From contig NZ_JACHJK010000013.1 of the NCBI RefSeq assembly GCF_014203595.1, positions 124,001-188,000 of the forward strand: 64,000 nt of DNA, read 5' to 3'. Made by a program: the position numbers and the translations under genes. The DNA comes from Streptomyces echinatus (lineage in GTDB: Bacteria > Actinomycetota > Actinomycetes > Streptomycetales > Streptomycetaceae). The notes below the pieces were generated by a model, which was given only the letters and a program-made list of their open reading frames with translations, was not told the DNA's origin and ran no database searches. Of this stretch, positions 6,798 through 15,137 are shown piece after piece. Position 1 is the first letter of the stretch. Every line of letters begins with the position of its first letter.

Positions 6798-9218
6798 TTA
6801 CGCGGTTCCCGTGAGGTGCTCGGGCCGTACCGGAGTGCGGTCGAGCTCCAGCCCGGTCGCGTCCCGGATCGCCGCGAGGACGGCCGGGGTGGACGACAGG
6901 GTCGGGGCCTCGCCGACGCCGCGCAGCCCGTACGGGGCGTGGTCGTCGGCGAGTTCGAGCACGTCGACCGGGATGGTCGGCGTGTCGAGGATCGTGGGGA
7001 TCAGGTAGTCCGTGAAGGACGGGTTCCTGACCTTGGCGGTCTTCGGGTCGACGATGATCTCCTCCATCACCGCCATGCCCAGGCCCTGGGTCGTACCGCC
7101 CTGGATCTGGCCGACGACGGAGAGCGGGTTGAGCGCCTTGCCGACGTCCTGGGCGCAGGCCAGTTCGACGACCTTCACCAGGCCGAGTTCGGTGTCGACC
7201 TCGACGACCGCGCGGTGGGCGGCGAAGGAGTACTGGACGTGCCCGTTGCCCTGGCCGGTGCGCCGGTCGAAGGCCTCGGTCGGCCGGTGCCGCCACTCCG
7301 CCTCGATCTCCACGGCCTCGTCCTCCAGCACGTCGGCGAGGTCGGCGAGGATCTCGCCGCCGTCGGTGACGACCTTGCCGCTTTCCAGGAGGAGTTCGGC
7401 GGTGGCCCAGGCCGGGTGGTGGGAGCCGAACTTGCGGCGCCCGATCGCCAGGACCTTCTCGCGGACCAGCTCGCAGGCGTTCTTCACGGCGCCGCCGGTG
7501 ACGTACGTCTGCCGAGAGGCCGAGGTGGAGCCCGCGGAACCGACCCGGGTGTCCGCCGGGTTGATCGTGACCCGGGTGACGCCCAGTTCGGTGCGGGCGA
7601 TCTGCGCGTGGACGGTGACCCCGCCCTGGCCGACCTCCGCCATCGCGGTGTGCACGGTCGCGACCGGCTCACCGCCCACGACCTCCATGCGCACCCTGGC
7701 GGTGGAGTAGTCGTCGAAGCCCTCGGAGAAGCCGACGTTCTTGATGCCGACCGCGTAGCCGACACCCCGTACGACGCCCTCGCCGTGCGTGGTGTTGGAC
7801 AGACCGCCGGGCAGCTGGCGTACGTCGGGGCCCTCGCTGGACTCCCACTGGCGCTCCGGCGGCAGCGGCATCGCCTTGACCCGGCGCAGGAGTTCGGCGA
7901 CCGGGGCCGGGGAGTCGACGGGCTGGCCCGTCGGCATGAGGGTCCCCTGCTCCATCGCGTTCAGCCGCCGGAACTCCACCGGGTCCATGCCCAGCTTCTT
8001 CGCCAGCTTGTCCATCTGCGCCTCGTAGGCGAAGCACGCCTGGACCGCGCCGAAGCCGCGCATGGCGCCGCAGGGCGGGTTGTTGGTGTAGAGGGCGAGG
8101 GCCTCGATGTCGACGTGGTCCACCGCGTAGGGGCCGACCGACAGCGAGGAGGCGTTGCCGACGACCGCCGGGGAGGCGGAGGCGTAGGCGCCGCCGTCCA
8201 GGACGATCCGGCACCTCATGTGCGTGAGTTTGCCGTCCCTGGTGGCGCCGTGCTCGTAGGAGAGCTTCGCCGGGTGCCGGTGGACGTGCCCGAAGAAGGA
8301 CTCGAACCGGTTGTAGACGATCTTCACCGGCTTGCCGGTGCGCAGCGCGAGCAGGCAGGCGTGGATCTGCATCGACAGGTCCTCGCGGCCGCCGAACGCG
8401 CCGCCGACGCCGGCCAGCGTCATCCGCACCTTCTCCTCGGGCAGGCCGAGGACGGGCGCGATCTGGCGCAGGTCGGAGTGGAGCCACTGGGTGGCGATGT
8501 AGAGGTGGACGCCGCCGTCCTCCTCGGGCACGGCGAGGCCGGACTCGGGGCCGAGGAAGGCCTGGTCCTGCATGCCGAAGGTGTACTCGCCCTTGACGAT
8601 CACGTCCGCCCGCCGGGCGGCCTCGTCCGCGTCGCCGCGGACGATCGGCTGGCGGTGCACGATGTTCGGGTGCGGGACGTGCCCGGCGACGGGGGTCCCC
8701 CCGGTCGAACGAAGTTGAGACTGCGGGAGGTCGTGGCGGTTCTCGTGGACGAGGACCGCGTCCGGGGCGGTCGCGGAGGCCTCGTCGGTGATCACCGGGA
8801 GTTCGCGGTACTCGACCTTGATCTTCGCGGCGGCGCGGCGGGCCGTCTCCGGGTGGTCGGCGGCGACGAGGGCGACCGGCTCGCCGTGGTGGCGCACCTT
8901 GCCGTGCGCGAGGACCGGGGTGTCCTGGATCTCCAGGCCGTAGTGCGTCACGTCGGTGGGCAGGTCGTCGTACGTCATGACGGCGTGGACGCCGGGCGTC
9001 GCGAGGGCCTCGCCGGTGTCGATCGAGACGATCTCGGCGTGCGCGACGGTGGAGCGCAGGATCTGGCCCCACAGCATGTCCTCGTGCCACATGTCGGACG
9101 AGTACGCGAACTCGCCGGTGACCTTGAGGGTGCCGTCCGGGCGGAGCGTGGACTCCCCGATGCCGCCCTTGGTCCGCGCGCCCTGTGTGATCTTCGTAGG
9201 AGCACCGTCGGCCTGCAT
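6798..9218 (-). CDS. Xanthine dehydrogenase-type molybdopterin-binding subunit
   Basis: An 806-residue molybdenum hydroxylase large subunit. After the ferredoxin-fold/hammerhead N-terminal domain (GEFAYSSDM, VMTYDDLPTDV), the molybdopterin domains show GVGGAFGGREDL, RGFGAVQACFAYEAQMD, EVGQGGVTVHAQIARTEL, and near the end RGVGEAPTLSS with the catalytic Glu. It should hydroxylate a purine such as hypoxanthine or xanthine together with the two preceding subunits. The ATG lies one base beyond the stop of the 2Fe-2S gene, so the three genes are co-translated. Its cofactor normally needs XdhC, which is broken downstream. Confidence 0.92.
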   Translation of the reverse strand: MQADGAPTKITQGARTKGGIGESTLRPDGTLKVTGEFAYSSDMWHEDMLWGQILRSTVAHAEIVSIDTGEALATPGVHAVMTYDDLPTDVTHYGLEIQDTPVLAHGKVRHHGEPVALVAADHPETARRAAAKIKVEYRELPVITDEASATAPDAVLVHENRHDLPQSQLRSTGGTPVAGHVPHPNIVHRQPIVRGDADEAARRADVIVKGEYTFGMQDQAFLGPESGLAVPEEDGGVHLYIATQWLHSDLRQIAPVLGLPEEKVRMTLAGVGGAFGGREDLSMQIHACLLALRTGKPVKIVYNRFESFFGHVHRHPAKLSYEHGATRDGKLTHMRCRIVLDGGAYASASPAVVGNASSLSVGPYAVDHVDIEALALYTNNPPCGAMRGFGAVQACFAYEAQMDKLAKKLGMDPVEFRRLNAMEQGTLMPTGQPVDSPAPVAELLRRVKAMPLPPERQWESSEGPDVRQLPGGLSNTTHGEGVVRGVGYAVGIKNVGFSEGFDDYSTARVRMEVVGGEPVATVHTAMAEVGQGGVTVHAQIARTELGVTRVTINPADTRVGSAGSTSASRQTYVTGGAVKNACELVREKVLAIGRRKFGSHHPAWATAELLLESGKVVTDGGEILADLADVLEDEAVEIEAEWRHRPTEAFDRRTGQGNGHVQYSFAAHRAVVEVDTELGLVKVVELACAQDVGKALNPLSVVGQIQGGTTQGLGMAVMEEIIVDPKTAKVRNPSFTDYLIPTILDTPTIPVDVLELADDHAPYGLRGVGEAPTLSSTPAVLAAIRDATGLELDRTPVRPEHLTGTA

Positions 9219-9219
9219 G

Positions 9220-9801
9220 TCAGACCCCCTCGGACCGGCGGGCGGCGGCCAGGCGGACCGCGTCCATGATCTTCTCGTAGCCCGTGCAGCGGCACAGGTT
9301 GCCGGACAGCGCCTCACGGATGTCGGCGTCGCTCGGGTCGGGGTTGCGCTCCAGCAGCTCGTCGGAGGCGACGAGCAGACCGGGGGTGCAGAAGCCGCAC
9401 TGGACGGCGCCGGCGTCGATGAAGGCCTGCTGGACCGGGGAGAGCCCGGAGCCCTCGGCGGCCTGCGCGTCGGGCCCCTCGGCCTGCCATGCCCTGGCCT
9501 CGTCGAGCGGGGTGCCGCGGACGCCGGTGGCGCAGCCGCTCCTGGAGCGCTCCCTGGCGTGGTCCGCGAGGCCCTCGACGGTCACGACCTCGCGGCCCTC
9601 GGCCTGGCCGGCCGCGACCAGGCAGGCGCAGACCGGGACGCCGTCCAGGCGGACGGTGCAGGAACCGCACTCGCCCTGCTCGCAGGCGTTCTTGGAGCCC
9701 GGCAGACCGAGGCGCTCCCGCAGTACGTACAGCAGGGACTCGCCCTCCCAGACGTCGTCGGCTTCCTGCGGGCGACCGTTGACGGTGAGGTTGACACGCA
9801 T
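9220..9801 (-). CDS. Xanthine dehydrogenase-type 2Fe-2S subunit
   Basis: A 193-residue electron-transfer subunit. The plant-type 2Fe-2S domain has C40, C45, C48 and C60; the second, all-helical cluster domain has C135-x2-C138 and C170-x-C172 (GNLCRCTGY). The usual length is about 160 residues; the excess is a 35-residue insertion between the two domains (about residues 80-118), rich in charged residues and Ala. The start codon overlaps the upstream stop in a TGATG arrangement. It passes electrons from the molybdenum subunit to the FAD subunit. Confidence 0.92.
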   Translation of the reverse strand: MRVNLTVNGRPQEADDVWEGESLLYVLRERLGLPGSKNACEQGECGSCTVRLDGVPVCACLVAAGQAEGREVVTVEGLADHARERSRSGCATGVRGTPLDEARAWQAEGPDAQAAEGSGLSPVQQAFIDAGAVQCGFCTPGLLVASDELLERNPDPSDADIREALSGNLCRCTGYEKIMDAVRLAAARRSEGV

Positions 9802-10694
9802 CACGCAGCTCCCTCGGTGGTGCGGCGGGCGCCGCGGTACGACTCCCAGGTCCAGGTGAGCGTCCGGCGGGCCATGACGCCGACGGCGTGCCGGCGGTAG
9901 CTCGCGGTGCCCCGGACGTCGTCGATCGGGTTGCAGGCGGCCGCGCACAGGTCGGCGAACCGCTTGGCGGCCGCCGGGGTGATGATCTTTCCGTTGTCCC
10001 AGAAGCCGCCCTCCTCCAGGGCCGCGGCCAGGAACTCCTCGGCGGCCGTGGCCCGCACCGGGGTGGGGGCGGCCGAGCCGATGCCGGTGCGCACGGTCCG
10101 CGTCCCGGGGTGCAGGGCGAGACCGAAGGCGCACACGGCGATGACCATCGCGTTGCGGGTGCCGACCTTCGCGTACTGCTGCGGGCCGTCGGCCTTCTTG
10201 ACGTGGACGGCGCGGATCAGCTCGTCGGGGCGGAGCGCGTTGCGCTTGACGCCCGTGTAGAACTCGTCGATCGGGATCAGCCGGGTGCCCCGGGCCGCCG
10301 ACGCCACCTCGACCTCGGCGCCGGCCGCGAGCAGGGCGGGGTGGGCGTCGCCGGCGGGCGAGGCCGTGCCGAGGTTGCCGCCGACACCGCCGCGGTTGCG
10401 GATCTGCGGGGAGGCGACCGTGTGCGAGGCGAGCGCCAGGCCCGGCAGCTCGGCACGGAGACTTTCCATGATCTTGGAGTACGGGACGGACGCCCCCAGC
10501 CGCACGGTGTCCGTGCCGACCTCCCACTCGTAGAGGTCCGCGACGCGGTTGAGGTCGAGCAGGTACTCGGGCCGGCGACGGTCGAAGTTGATCTCGACCA
10601 TCACGTCGGTGCCTCCCGCAATCGGCACAGCGGTGGGGTGCTCGGCCTTAGCGGCGAGCGCCTCATCCCAGCTGGCGGGGCGAAGGAAGTCCAT
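9801..10694 (-). CDS. Xanthine dehydrogenase-type FAD-binding subunit
   Basis: A 297-residue CoxM/XdhB-type flavoprotein. PIAGGTDVMVEI (about residue 23) and IRNRGGVGGNLGTASPAGD (about residue 97) are the two FAD-binding loops; the C-terminal CO-dehydrogenase flavoprotein domain follows. It is the first gene of the three-subunit operon and takes electrons to NAD or another acceptor. It diverges from the PucR regulator gene across 342 bp. Confidence 0.92.
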   Translation of the reverse strand: MDFLRPASWDEALAAKAEHPTAVPIAGGTDVMVEINFDRRRPEYLLDLNRVADLYEWEVGTDTVRLGASVPYSKIMESLRAELPGLALASHTVASPQIRNRGGVGGNLGTASPAGDAHPALLAAGAEVEVASAARGTRLIPIDEFYTGVKRNALRPDELIRAVHVKKADGPQQYAKVGTRNAMVIAVCAFGLALHPGTRTVRTGIGSAAPTPVRATAAEEFLAAALEEGGFWDNGKIITPAAAKRFADLCAAACNPIDDVRGTASYRRHAVGVMARRTLTWTWESYRGARRTTEGAA

Positions 10695-11036
10695 GACCGG
10701 CTCTCTTCTACGTCTGGTGGTCGTGCAGATTGAGCCAATCCGTAAGCGGCAGGCCCGGCTCGTTCATGTCCTGTTAACGCGGAGTGGACTCAGTACACCG
10801 CCCTGTCCTCCGGCGGGGTCAGTCACCGAAACCATGAAGGAGTTGGCTGGCCAGGGCGGGCATCTTGTAGATTCGTATGAACGGAGGTCTTCGGTAACCT
10901 CTCCGATTTCCTGGGGAAACGCGGGAAACAGCCCGGAGAACGCCCTTCGCGCCCCCGGGCGTCCGGTTCCGGCTGGCTCCCGCCTCACCCTCCATGATCC
11001 ATCGTAGGTTTCGAGACAAAGAACGGCGGCGACGAG
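10695..11036. promoter_or_regulatory. Divergent control region between the xanthine dehydrogenase operon and the PucR gene
   Basis: This 342-bp gap must hold the promoters of both the operon (minus) and the PucR-family gene (plus). A short dyad GATTG-AGC-CAATC lies at 10728-10740, about 35 bp upstream of the FAD-subunit start, and is a weak operator candidate. I see no convincing -35/-10 pair and no coding sequence. Confidence 0.4.
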
Positions 11037-12710
11037 ATGCGGCTGCGCGCACTGCTGGACACCGACGCGCTGGGCCTGCGGCTGCTCGGCGGCGAGGACG
11101 AGCTGGACCGCTCGGTACGCGGGGTCATGACGACCGACCTGCGCGACCCGAGCCGCTACCTCTCCGGCGGCGAGCTGGTACTGACGGGCCTGGCCTGGCG
11201 CCGGGACGCCCACGACTCCGAGCCGTTCGTCCGGATCCTGGTGCAGGCCGGGGTGGCGGCCCTCGCGGCCGGCGAGGCCGAGCTGGGCGATGTGCCGGAC
11301 GACCTGGTGCTGGCCTGCGCCCGGCACCGGCTGCCGCTGTTCGCGGTGCACGAGTCGGTGGCGTTCGCGACGATCACCGAGCACGTCGTCCGGCAGGTCT
11401 CCGGCGAGCGCGCCGGCGACCTGGCCGCGGTCGTGGACCGGCACCGGCGGATGATGACCTCGGGGCCCGCGGGCGGCGGCCCGGACGTGGTCCTCGACCT
11501 GCTCGGCTCCGACCTGGACCTGCGGGCCTGGGTGCTCTCCCCCACCGGCCGGCTGATCGCCGGCTCCGAGGGGGCGGGTCCGGCGCTGCCCGCCGACACC
11601 TGTGCCCGGCTCGCCGCCGAGCACCTGGCGGCCACCCGCACCGGCCGTCGCGGCCCGCACCGGGTCCTGCTGAACGGCACCACGTACTCCCTGTTCCCGA
11701 TCCGCTCCTCCGGCCGGGCCCCGCAGGCCCCCCGCGATGTGCGCCAGTCGGTCCTGTCGGACTGGCTGCTGGCCGTGGAGGCGGACGCGGGCGACTGGCC
11801 CGGGGAGCGCCTGGACCTGCTCCAGGGCGTCACCCAGCTGATCGCCGTCGAACGGGACCGCCGGGACGCGGCCCGCACGGTCCGGCGGCGGCTCGCCCAG
11901 GAGGTGCTGGAACTGGTGCAGACGGGCGCCGCGCCCGCCGAGATCGCCGCCCGCCTGCGGGTGGCGGCGCCGGTGCTGCTGCCCGGGCTCGGGGCGGCCC
12001 CGCACTGGCAGGTCGTGGTGGCCCGCGTGGAGTGGGAGGGCGAGCAGGTCGAGGGCGGACCGGTCGCCCAGTCCCTGCTGGAGGAAGTGCTGGTCGACCC
12101 GCTGGCGACCGGCCCCGAGCCGTCCGACCGGATAGCCGTCGCGCACACCGGCGACGAGGCGATCGCCCTGGTCCCGCTGCCCGCGGTCTCCTCCGAGCAC
12201 GACGGCTCGGAGGCCGGCCTGCTCGCCGACGCGCTGCTGCAGTCGGTCCGGGAGCCGCTGTCGGCCGGCCTGAACGACGACGGCCGGCTCACCCTGGGCG
12301 TCAGCGCGGCCGTGCACTCCGCGGAGGGCCTGCGCGGTGCCCTGGAGGAGGCCCGGCACGCCCGCCGGGTCGCCGCCGCCCGCACCGGCCGGGTCTGCGC
12401 CGCCGGCCACCAGGAGCTGGCCTCGCACGTCCTGCTGCTGCCGTTCGTCCCCGACGACGTCCGGCGCGCCTTCACGGCCCGCCTGCTGGATCCGCTGACG
12501 GACTACGACCGCCGGCACCGGGCCGAGCTGATCCCGACCCTGGAGGCGTTCCTCGACTGCGACGGCTCCTGGACGCGCTGCGCCACCCGGCTCCACCTGC
12601 ACGTCAACACGTTGCGCTACCGGGTCGGCAGGATCGAGCAGTTGACGGGACGGGACCTCTCCCGGCTGGAGGACAAGCTGGACTTCTTCCTGGCCCTGCG
12701 CATGAGCTGA
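11037..12710 (+). CDS. PucR family transcriptional regulator of purine catabolism
   Basis: A 557-residue regulator. Residues 1-125 form the PucR N-terminal purine-catabolism domain (LRALLDTDALGLRLLGGEDE). The middle is a GGDEF-like region, and the C-terminal 70 residues are the PucR-type helix-turn-helix (HLHVNTLRYRVGRIEQLTGR followed by DLSRLEDKL). Members of this family sense purine availability and control xanthine dehydrogenase, permease and ureide genes. It diverges from the xanthine dehydrogenase operon, a classic regulator-target layout. Start ATG 11037. Confidence 0.88.
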   Translation: MRLRALLDTDALGLRLLGGEDELDRSVRGVMTTDLRDPSRYLSGGELVLTGLAWRRDAHDSEPFVRILVQAGVAALAAGEAELGDVPDDLVLACARHRLPLFAVHESVAFATITEHVVRQVSGERAGDLAAVVDRHRRMMTSGPAGGGPDVVLDLLGSDLDLRAWVLSPTGRLIAGSEGAGPALPADTCARLAAEHLAATRTGRRGPHRVLLNGTTYSLFPIRSSGRAPQAPRDVRQSVLSDWLLAVEADAGDWPGERLDLLQGVTQLIAVERDRRDAARTVRRRLAQEVLELVQTGAAPAEIAARLRVAAPVLLPGLGAAPHWQVVVARVEWEGEQVEGGPVAQSLLEEVLVDPLATGPEPSDRIAVAHTGDEAIALVPLPAVSSEHDGSEAGLLADALLQSVREPLSAGLNDDGRLTLGVSAAVHSAEGLRGALEEARHARRVAAARTGRVCAAGHQELASHVLLLPFVPDDVRRAFTARLLDPLTDYDRRHRAELIPTLEAFLDCDGSWTRCATRLHLHVNTLRYRVGRIEQLTGRDLSRLEDKLDFFLALRMS

Positions 12711-12764
12711 GGTCAGCGGGGGCGCGCGGCGGCCGGACGAGGTCACGGCCGAGCCCCACTACTT

Positions 12765-12779
12765 TGTGAAATTTTTCAC
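12765..12779. promoter_or_regulatory. CRP-like palindrome upstream of the TPR gene
   Basis: TGTGA-N6-TCAC matches the half-site spacing of Crp/Fnr-family operators; the core GTGAAA-TT-TTTCAC (12766-12779) is a perfect dyad in an otherwise GC-rich gap. It lies about 85 bp upstream of the GTG at 12863. Confidence 0.4.
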
Positions 12780-12862
12780 CCATCCTCTTGGCCCCGCCCC
12801 GCGATTGGTGCTGGAATGCCGCCACCACTCAACAGCTCGATGGCGCGCATGGGGAGGGCAAC

Positions 12863-13642
12863 GTGGCGTATACCGCCATGTCTGGTAATGGAACGACCGA
12901 TGACGATCCTGTCCAGACCGCGGTATGGCGGTTGCGCAGCAGGGCCTGCTGGGCCGACGCGGCGGCGCTGCTGCCGCCCGACCGGCCCGCGCCGGCGCTG
13001 CAGCGGGCCGCCCTGCTGGTCGAACGGTGTCTGTACACCGAGCGGGGCTGGCAGGAGGCGGAGGACGCGCTGCGGACGGCGGAGGCCCTCGCGCACGGCG
13101 ACGAGGAGCGTGGGGCGGCCGCCTGCGAGCGGGGCCAGCTGGCGTACACGGCCACCCTGCACGGCGTCCGGGACCGCGCCGACGAGGCGCGGGCCGCGCT
13201 CGGGCGGGCGGCGGCGCTGATCCCTCCGGGGGCGCCGGGCAGGGCCCTGCTGGACTTCCGCCGGGGGCTGATCGCCGAGAACCTGGCCCGCTCCCCGCAG
13301 GCGGCCCGCGCCGCGTACCACCGCGCCCACGCGGGTGCCGCCGCGCACGCCGACCCCCTCCTGCTGTCCTTCACCTGGCGCCATCTGGCCGGACTCTCGC
13401 TGCGGGACGGTGAGCTGGCCGACGCGCGGCACGGCTTCGCCGAATCGCTGCGGATCCGGGAGGAGTTGGGCTACCTGGTGGGTACGGCCCCGGCGCTGGC
13501 GTCCCTGGCCGACACGGAGGACGAGCCGGAGGCGTCCCGGCTCCGGGAGGAGGCACGGCGCCTGTTCCGGCTGCTGGGGGGCGTACCGACCTGGCTGGCC
13601 CGCCAGCTGACCCCGCCGACACCGGGGGCGGCGACGGCGTAG
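12863..13642 (+). CDS. Tetratricopeptide-repeat-like protein of unknown function
   Basis: A 259-residue all-helical protein with several degenerate TPR units (for example LLDFRRGLIAENLARSPQAA and the unit around ADARHGFAESLRIREELG). No catalytic domain is visible; a scaffold or regulatory role is possible. GTG 12863 is chosen because GGGGAGGG sits 5 nt upstream. An ATG 15 bases later is in frame and cannot be excluded. It is followed by the 108-bp repeat array. Confidence 0.7.
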   Translation: MAYTAMSGNGTTDDDPVQTAVWRLRSRACWADAAALLPPDRPAPALQRAALLVERCLYTERGWQEAEDALRTAEALAHGDEERGAAACERGQLAYTATLHGVRDRADEARAALGRAAALIPPGAPGRALLDFRRGLIAENLARSPQAARAAYHRAHAGAAAHADPLLLSFTWRHLAGLSLRDGELADARHGFAESLRIREELGYLVGTAPALASLADTEDEPEASRLREEARRLFRLLGGVPTWLARQLTPPTPGAATA

Positions 13643-13681
13643 CGGGCGGGTGCGCCGCGCCGTGCCCGGGCGCGGGTGCGG

Positions 13682-14160
13682 GCGCGGGCACGTGGTGGCC
13701 GGGTGCGGGCCGGTGGGGGCTGGTCGCGCAGTTCCCCGCGCCCCTGGGGAGTTGCGGGGCTGCCGGCTTCAGGGCGTCGGCGGCTTGCGGCACGGATACG
13801 TCGTGGCCGGGTGCGGGCCCGTGGGGGCTGATCGCGCAGTTCCCCGCGCCCCTGGGGAGTTGCGGGGCCGTCGGCTTCATGGCACCGGCGGCTTGCGGCA
13901 CGGATACGTCGTGGCCGGGTGCGGGCCCGTGGGGGCTGGTCGCGCAGTTCCCCGCGCCCCTGGGGAGTTGCGGGGCTGCCGGCTTCAGGGCGTCGGCGGC
14001 TTGCGGCACGGGTACGTCGTGGCCGGGTGCGGGCCCGTGGGGGCTGATCGCGCAGTTCCCCGCGCCCCTGGGGAGTTGCGGGGCTGCCGGCTTCAGGGCA
14101 TCGGCGGCTTGCGGCACGGATACGTCGTGGCCGGGTGGGGGCCGGTGGGGGCGGCCCTAA
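13682..14160. repeat. Tandem array of 108-bp units built on the common Streptomyces GCGCAGTTCCCCGCGCCCC element
   Basis: The core GCGCAGTTCCCCGCGCCCC starts at 13726, 13834, 13942 and 14050: four copies at an exact 108-bp period, plus a partial unit at each end. Each unit also carries GGGGAGTTGCGGGGC and GGCGGCTTGCGGCACGG. Units differ by a few substitutions (CTGGTC against CTGATC, for instance). Because 108 is a multiple of three, frames stay open on both strands and yield spurious 36-residue repeat proteins. The core can fold into a GC-rich hairpin. It lies between convergent genes, so it may act as a transcription boundary. Confidence 0.85.
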
Positions 14161-14170
14161 CCGCAGGCGC

Positions 14171-14959
14171 TCAGGGCGCGCCCGTGAAGTGCTCCGTCAC
14201 CAGTTCCCGCACGACCTCCAGGTCGCCCGCGGTCAACGCGTCCAGCAGGGCCAGGTGTTCGGCCGCGTCCGCGACCAGGCCGGCCCGGCCGTGGCGGACC
14301 GGTGGCCACTGGGACCGGCGATGGAGGTCCTCGGCGATCCGGACCAGCTGTGCGTTGCCCGACAGGGCGAGCACCGCCCGGTGGAAGGAGCGGTCGGACT
14401 CCGCGTACGTCGCCGGGCAGCCCGCGGCCGCCGCGCGCACCGTCTCCTCGGCGAGCGGCCGCAGCTCGGCCCACCGCTCGGCCGGCACCGTACGCGCGAG
14501 CCGCAGCATCACCGGCACCTCGATGAGCGCGCGCACCTCCGCCAGCTCGGCCAGCTCCCGCGCGCCCCGCTCGATCACCCGGAAGCCCCGGTTGGGCACG
14601 ACCTCGACGGCGCCCTCCAGCGCGAGCTGCTGCATGGCCTCCCGGACGGGGGTCGCCGAGACACCGAAGCGCTCCCCGAGCACCGGCGCCGAGTAGACCT
14701 CGCCCGGCTTCAGGTCACCGGTGACCAGTGCCGTGCGCAACGCGTCCAGGATCTGCCCGCGCACCGAGGAACGCCGCACCTCGGCCCGCGGCCCCGGAAC
14801 CGGCCGCTCCCCGTGCGTATGCTCACCGCGCGCCGCGGAGGGCACGGTGGCGTCCCGTTCCCGGCCCGGGCCGACGGCCGCCGGACGCTGCTGCTCCGGC
14901 ACCCGGGCGGCGGCCGGCGCGCCCGGGGAGCCCGGGGAGCCCTGCGCGCCCTGCTTCAC
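14171..14959 (-). CDS. GntR/FCD family transcriptional regulator
   Basis: A 262-residue regulator. A Pro/Gly/Ala-rich N-terminal tail of about 60 residues precedes a winged helix (SSVRGQILDALRTALVTGDL, FGVSATPVREAMQQLALEG) and a FCD ligand-binding domain (ELAEVRALIEVPVMLRLA, SFHRAVLALSGN). The ligand is probably a small carboxylic acid, by family. GTG 14959 is preferred over ATG 14995 because AGGAGG lies 4 nt upstream. An inverted repeat TTGACG...CGTCAA (14996-15023) lies upstream and may be part of its promoter or operator. Confidence 0.85.
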   Translation of the reverse strand: MKQGAQGSPGSPGAPAAARVPEQQRPAAVGPGRERDATVPSAARGEHTHGERPVPGPRAEVRRSSVRGQILDALRTALVTGDLKPGEVYSAPVLGERFGVSATPVREAMQQLALEGAVEVVPNRGFRVIERGARELAELAEVRALIEVPVMLRLARTVPAERWAELRPLAEETVRAAAAGCPATYAESDRSFHRAVLALSGNAQLVRIAEDLHRRSQWPPVRHGRAGLVADAAEHLALLDALTAGDLEVVRELVTEHFTGAP

Positions 14960-15069
14960 GGGTCCTCCTGGCGGCTTGTCGGTACTTGGGGCCATTGACG
15001 ACGGGTTGTCGGTGTCCGTCAAGCACCATAGGCGCACCGGGCGGCAGTTCAAACTCCTGCACGAATGGG

Positions 15070-15088
15070 TAAGGTAAAGCTTACCTCT
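15070..15088 (+). promoter_or_regulatory. Iron box (DmdR/IdeR-type operator) upstream of the FhuF gene
   Basis: The 19-mer TAAGGTAAAGCTTACCTCT has the dyad AGGTAA-AGC-TTACCT and agrees with the actinobacterial iron-box consensus (TTAGGTTAGGCTCACCTAA, recalled) at 13 of 19 positions by my count. TAAGGT at its left edge can serve as a -10, with TTCAAA 16 bp upstream (15048-15053) as -35. An iron-loaded DmdR repressor would thus block transcription of the ferric reductase gene in iron-rich cells. Confidence 0.65.
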
Positions 15089-15137
15089 GCAACCCAGTCC
15101 GCGATCACGGACGCGCCCAAGGACCGGTGGTTCCGCC

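Noticed and set aside
10819..11052. 77-codon minus ORF in the xanthine dehydrogenase/PucR control region
   Set aside because: It overlaps the PucR start, has no convincing ribosome site and matches no family.
13682..14160. CRISPR array
   Set aside because: The whole 108-bp unit is repeated including the linker, so there are no unique spacers, and no cas gene is present.
13371..14696. Repeat proteins of 36-residue units on both strands across the tandem array
   Set aside because: The open frames exist only because the unit is 108 bp. They have no Shine-Dalgarno, run through neighbouring real genes and show no protein-like composition.
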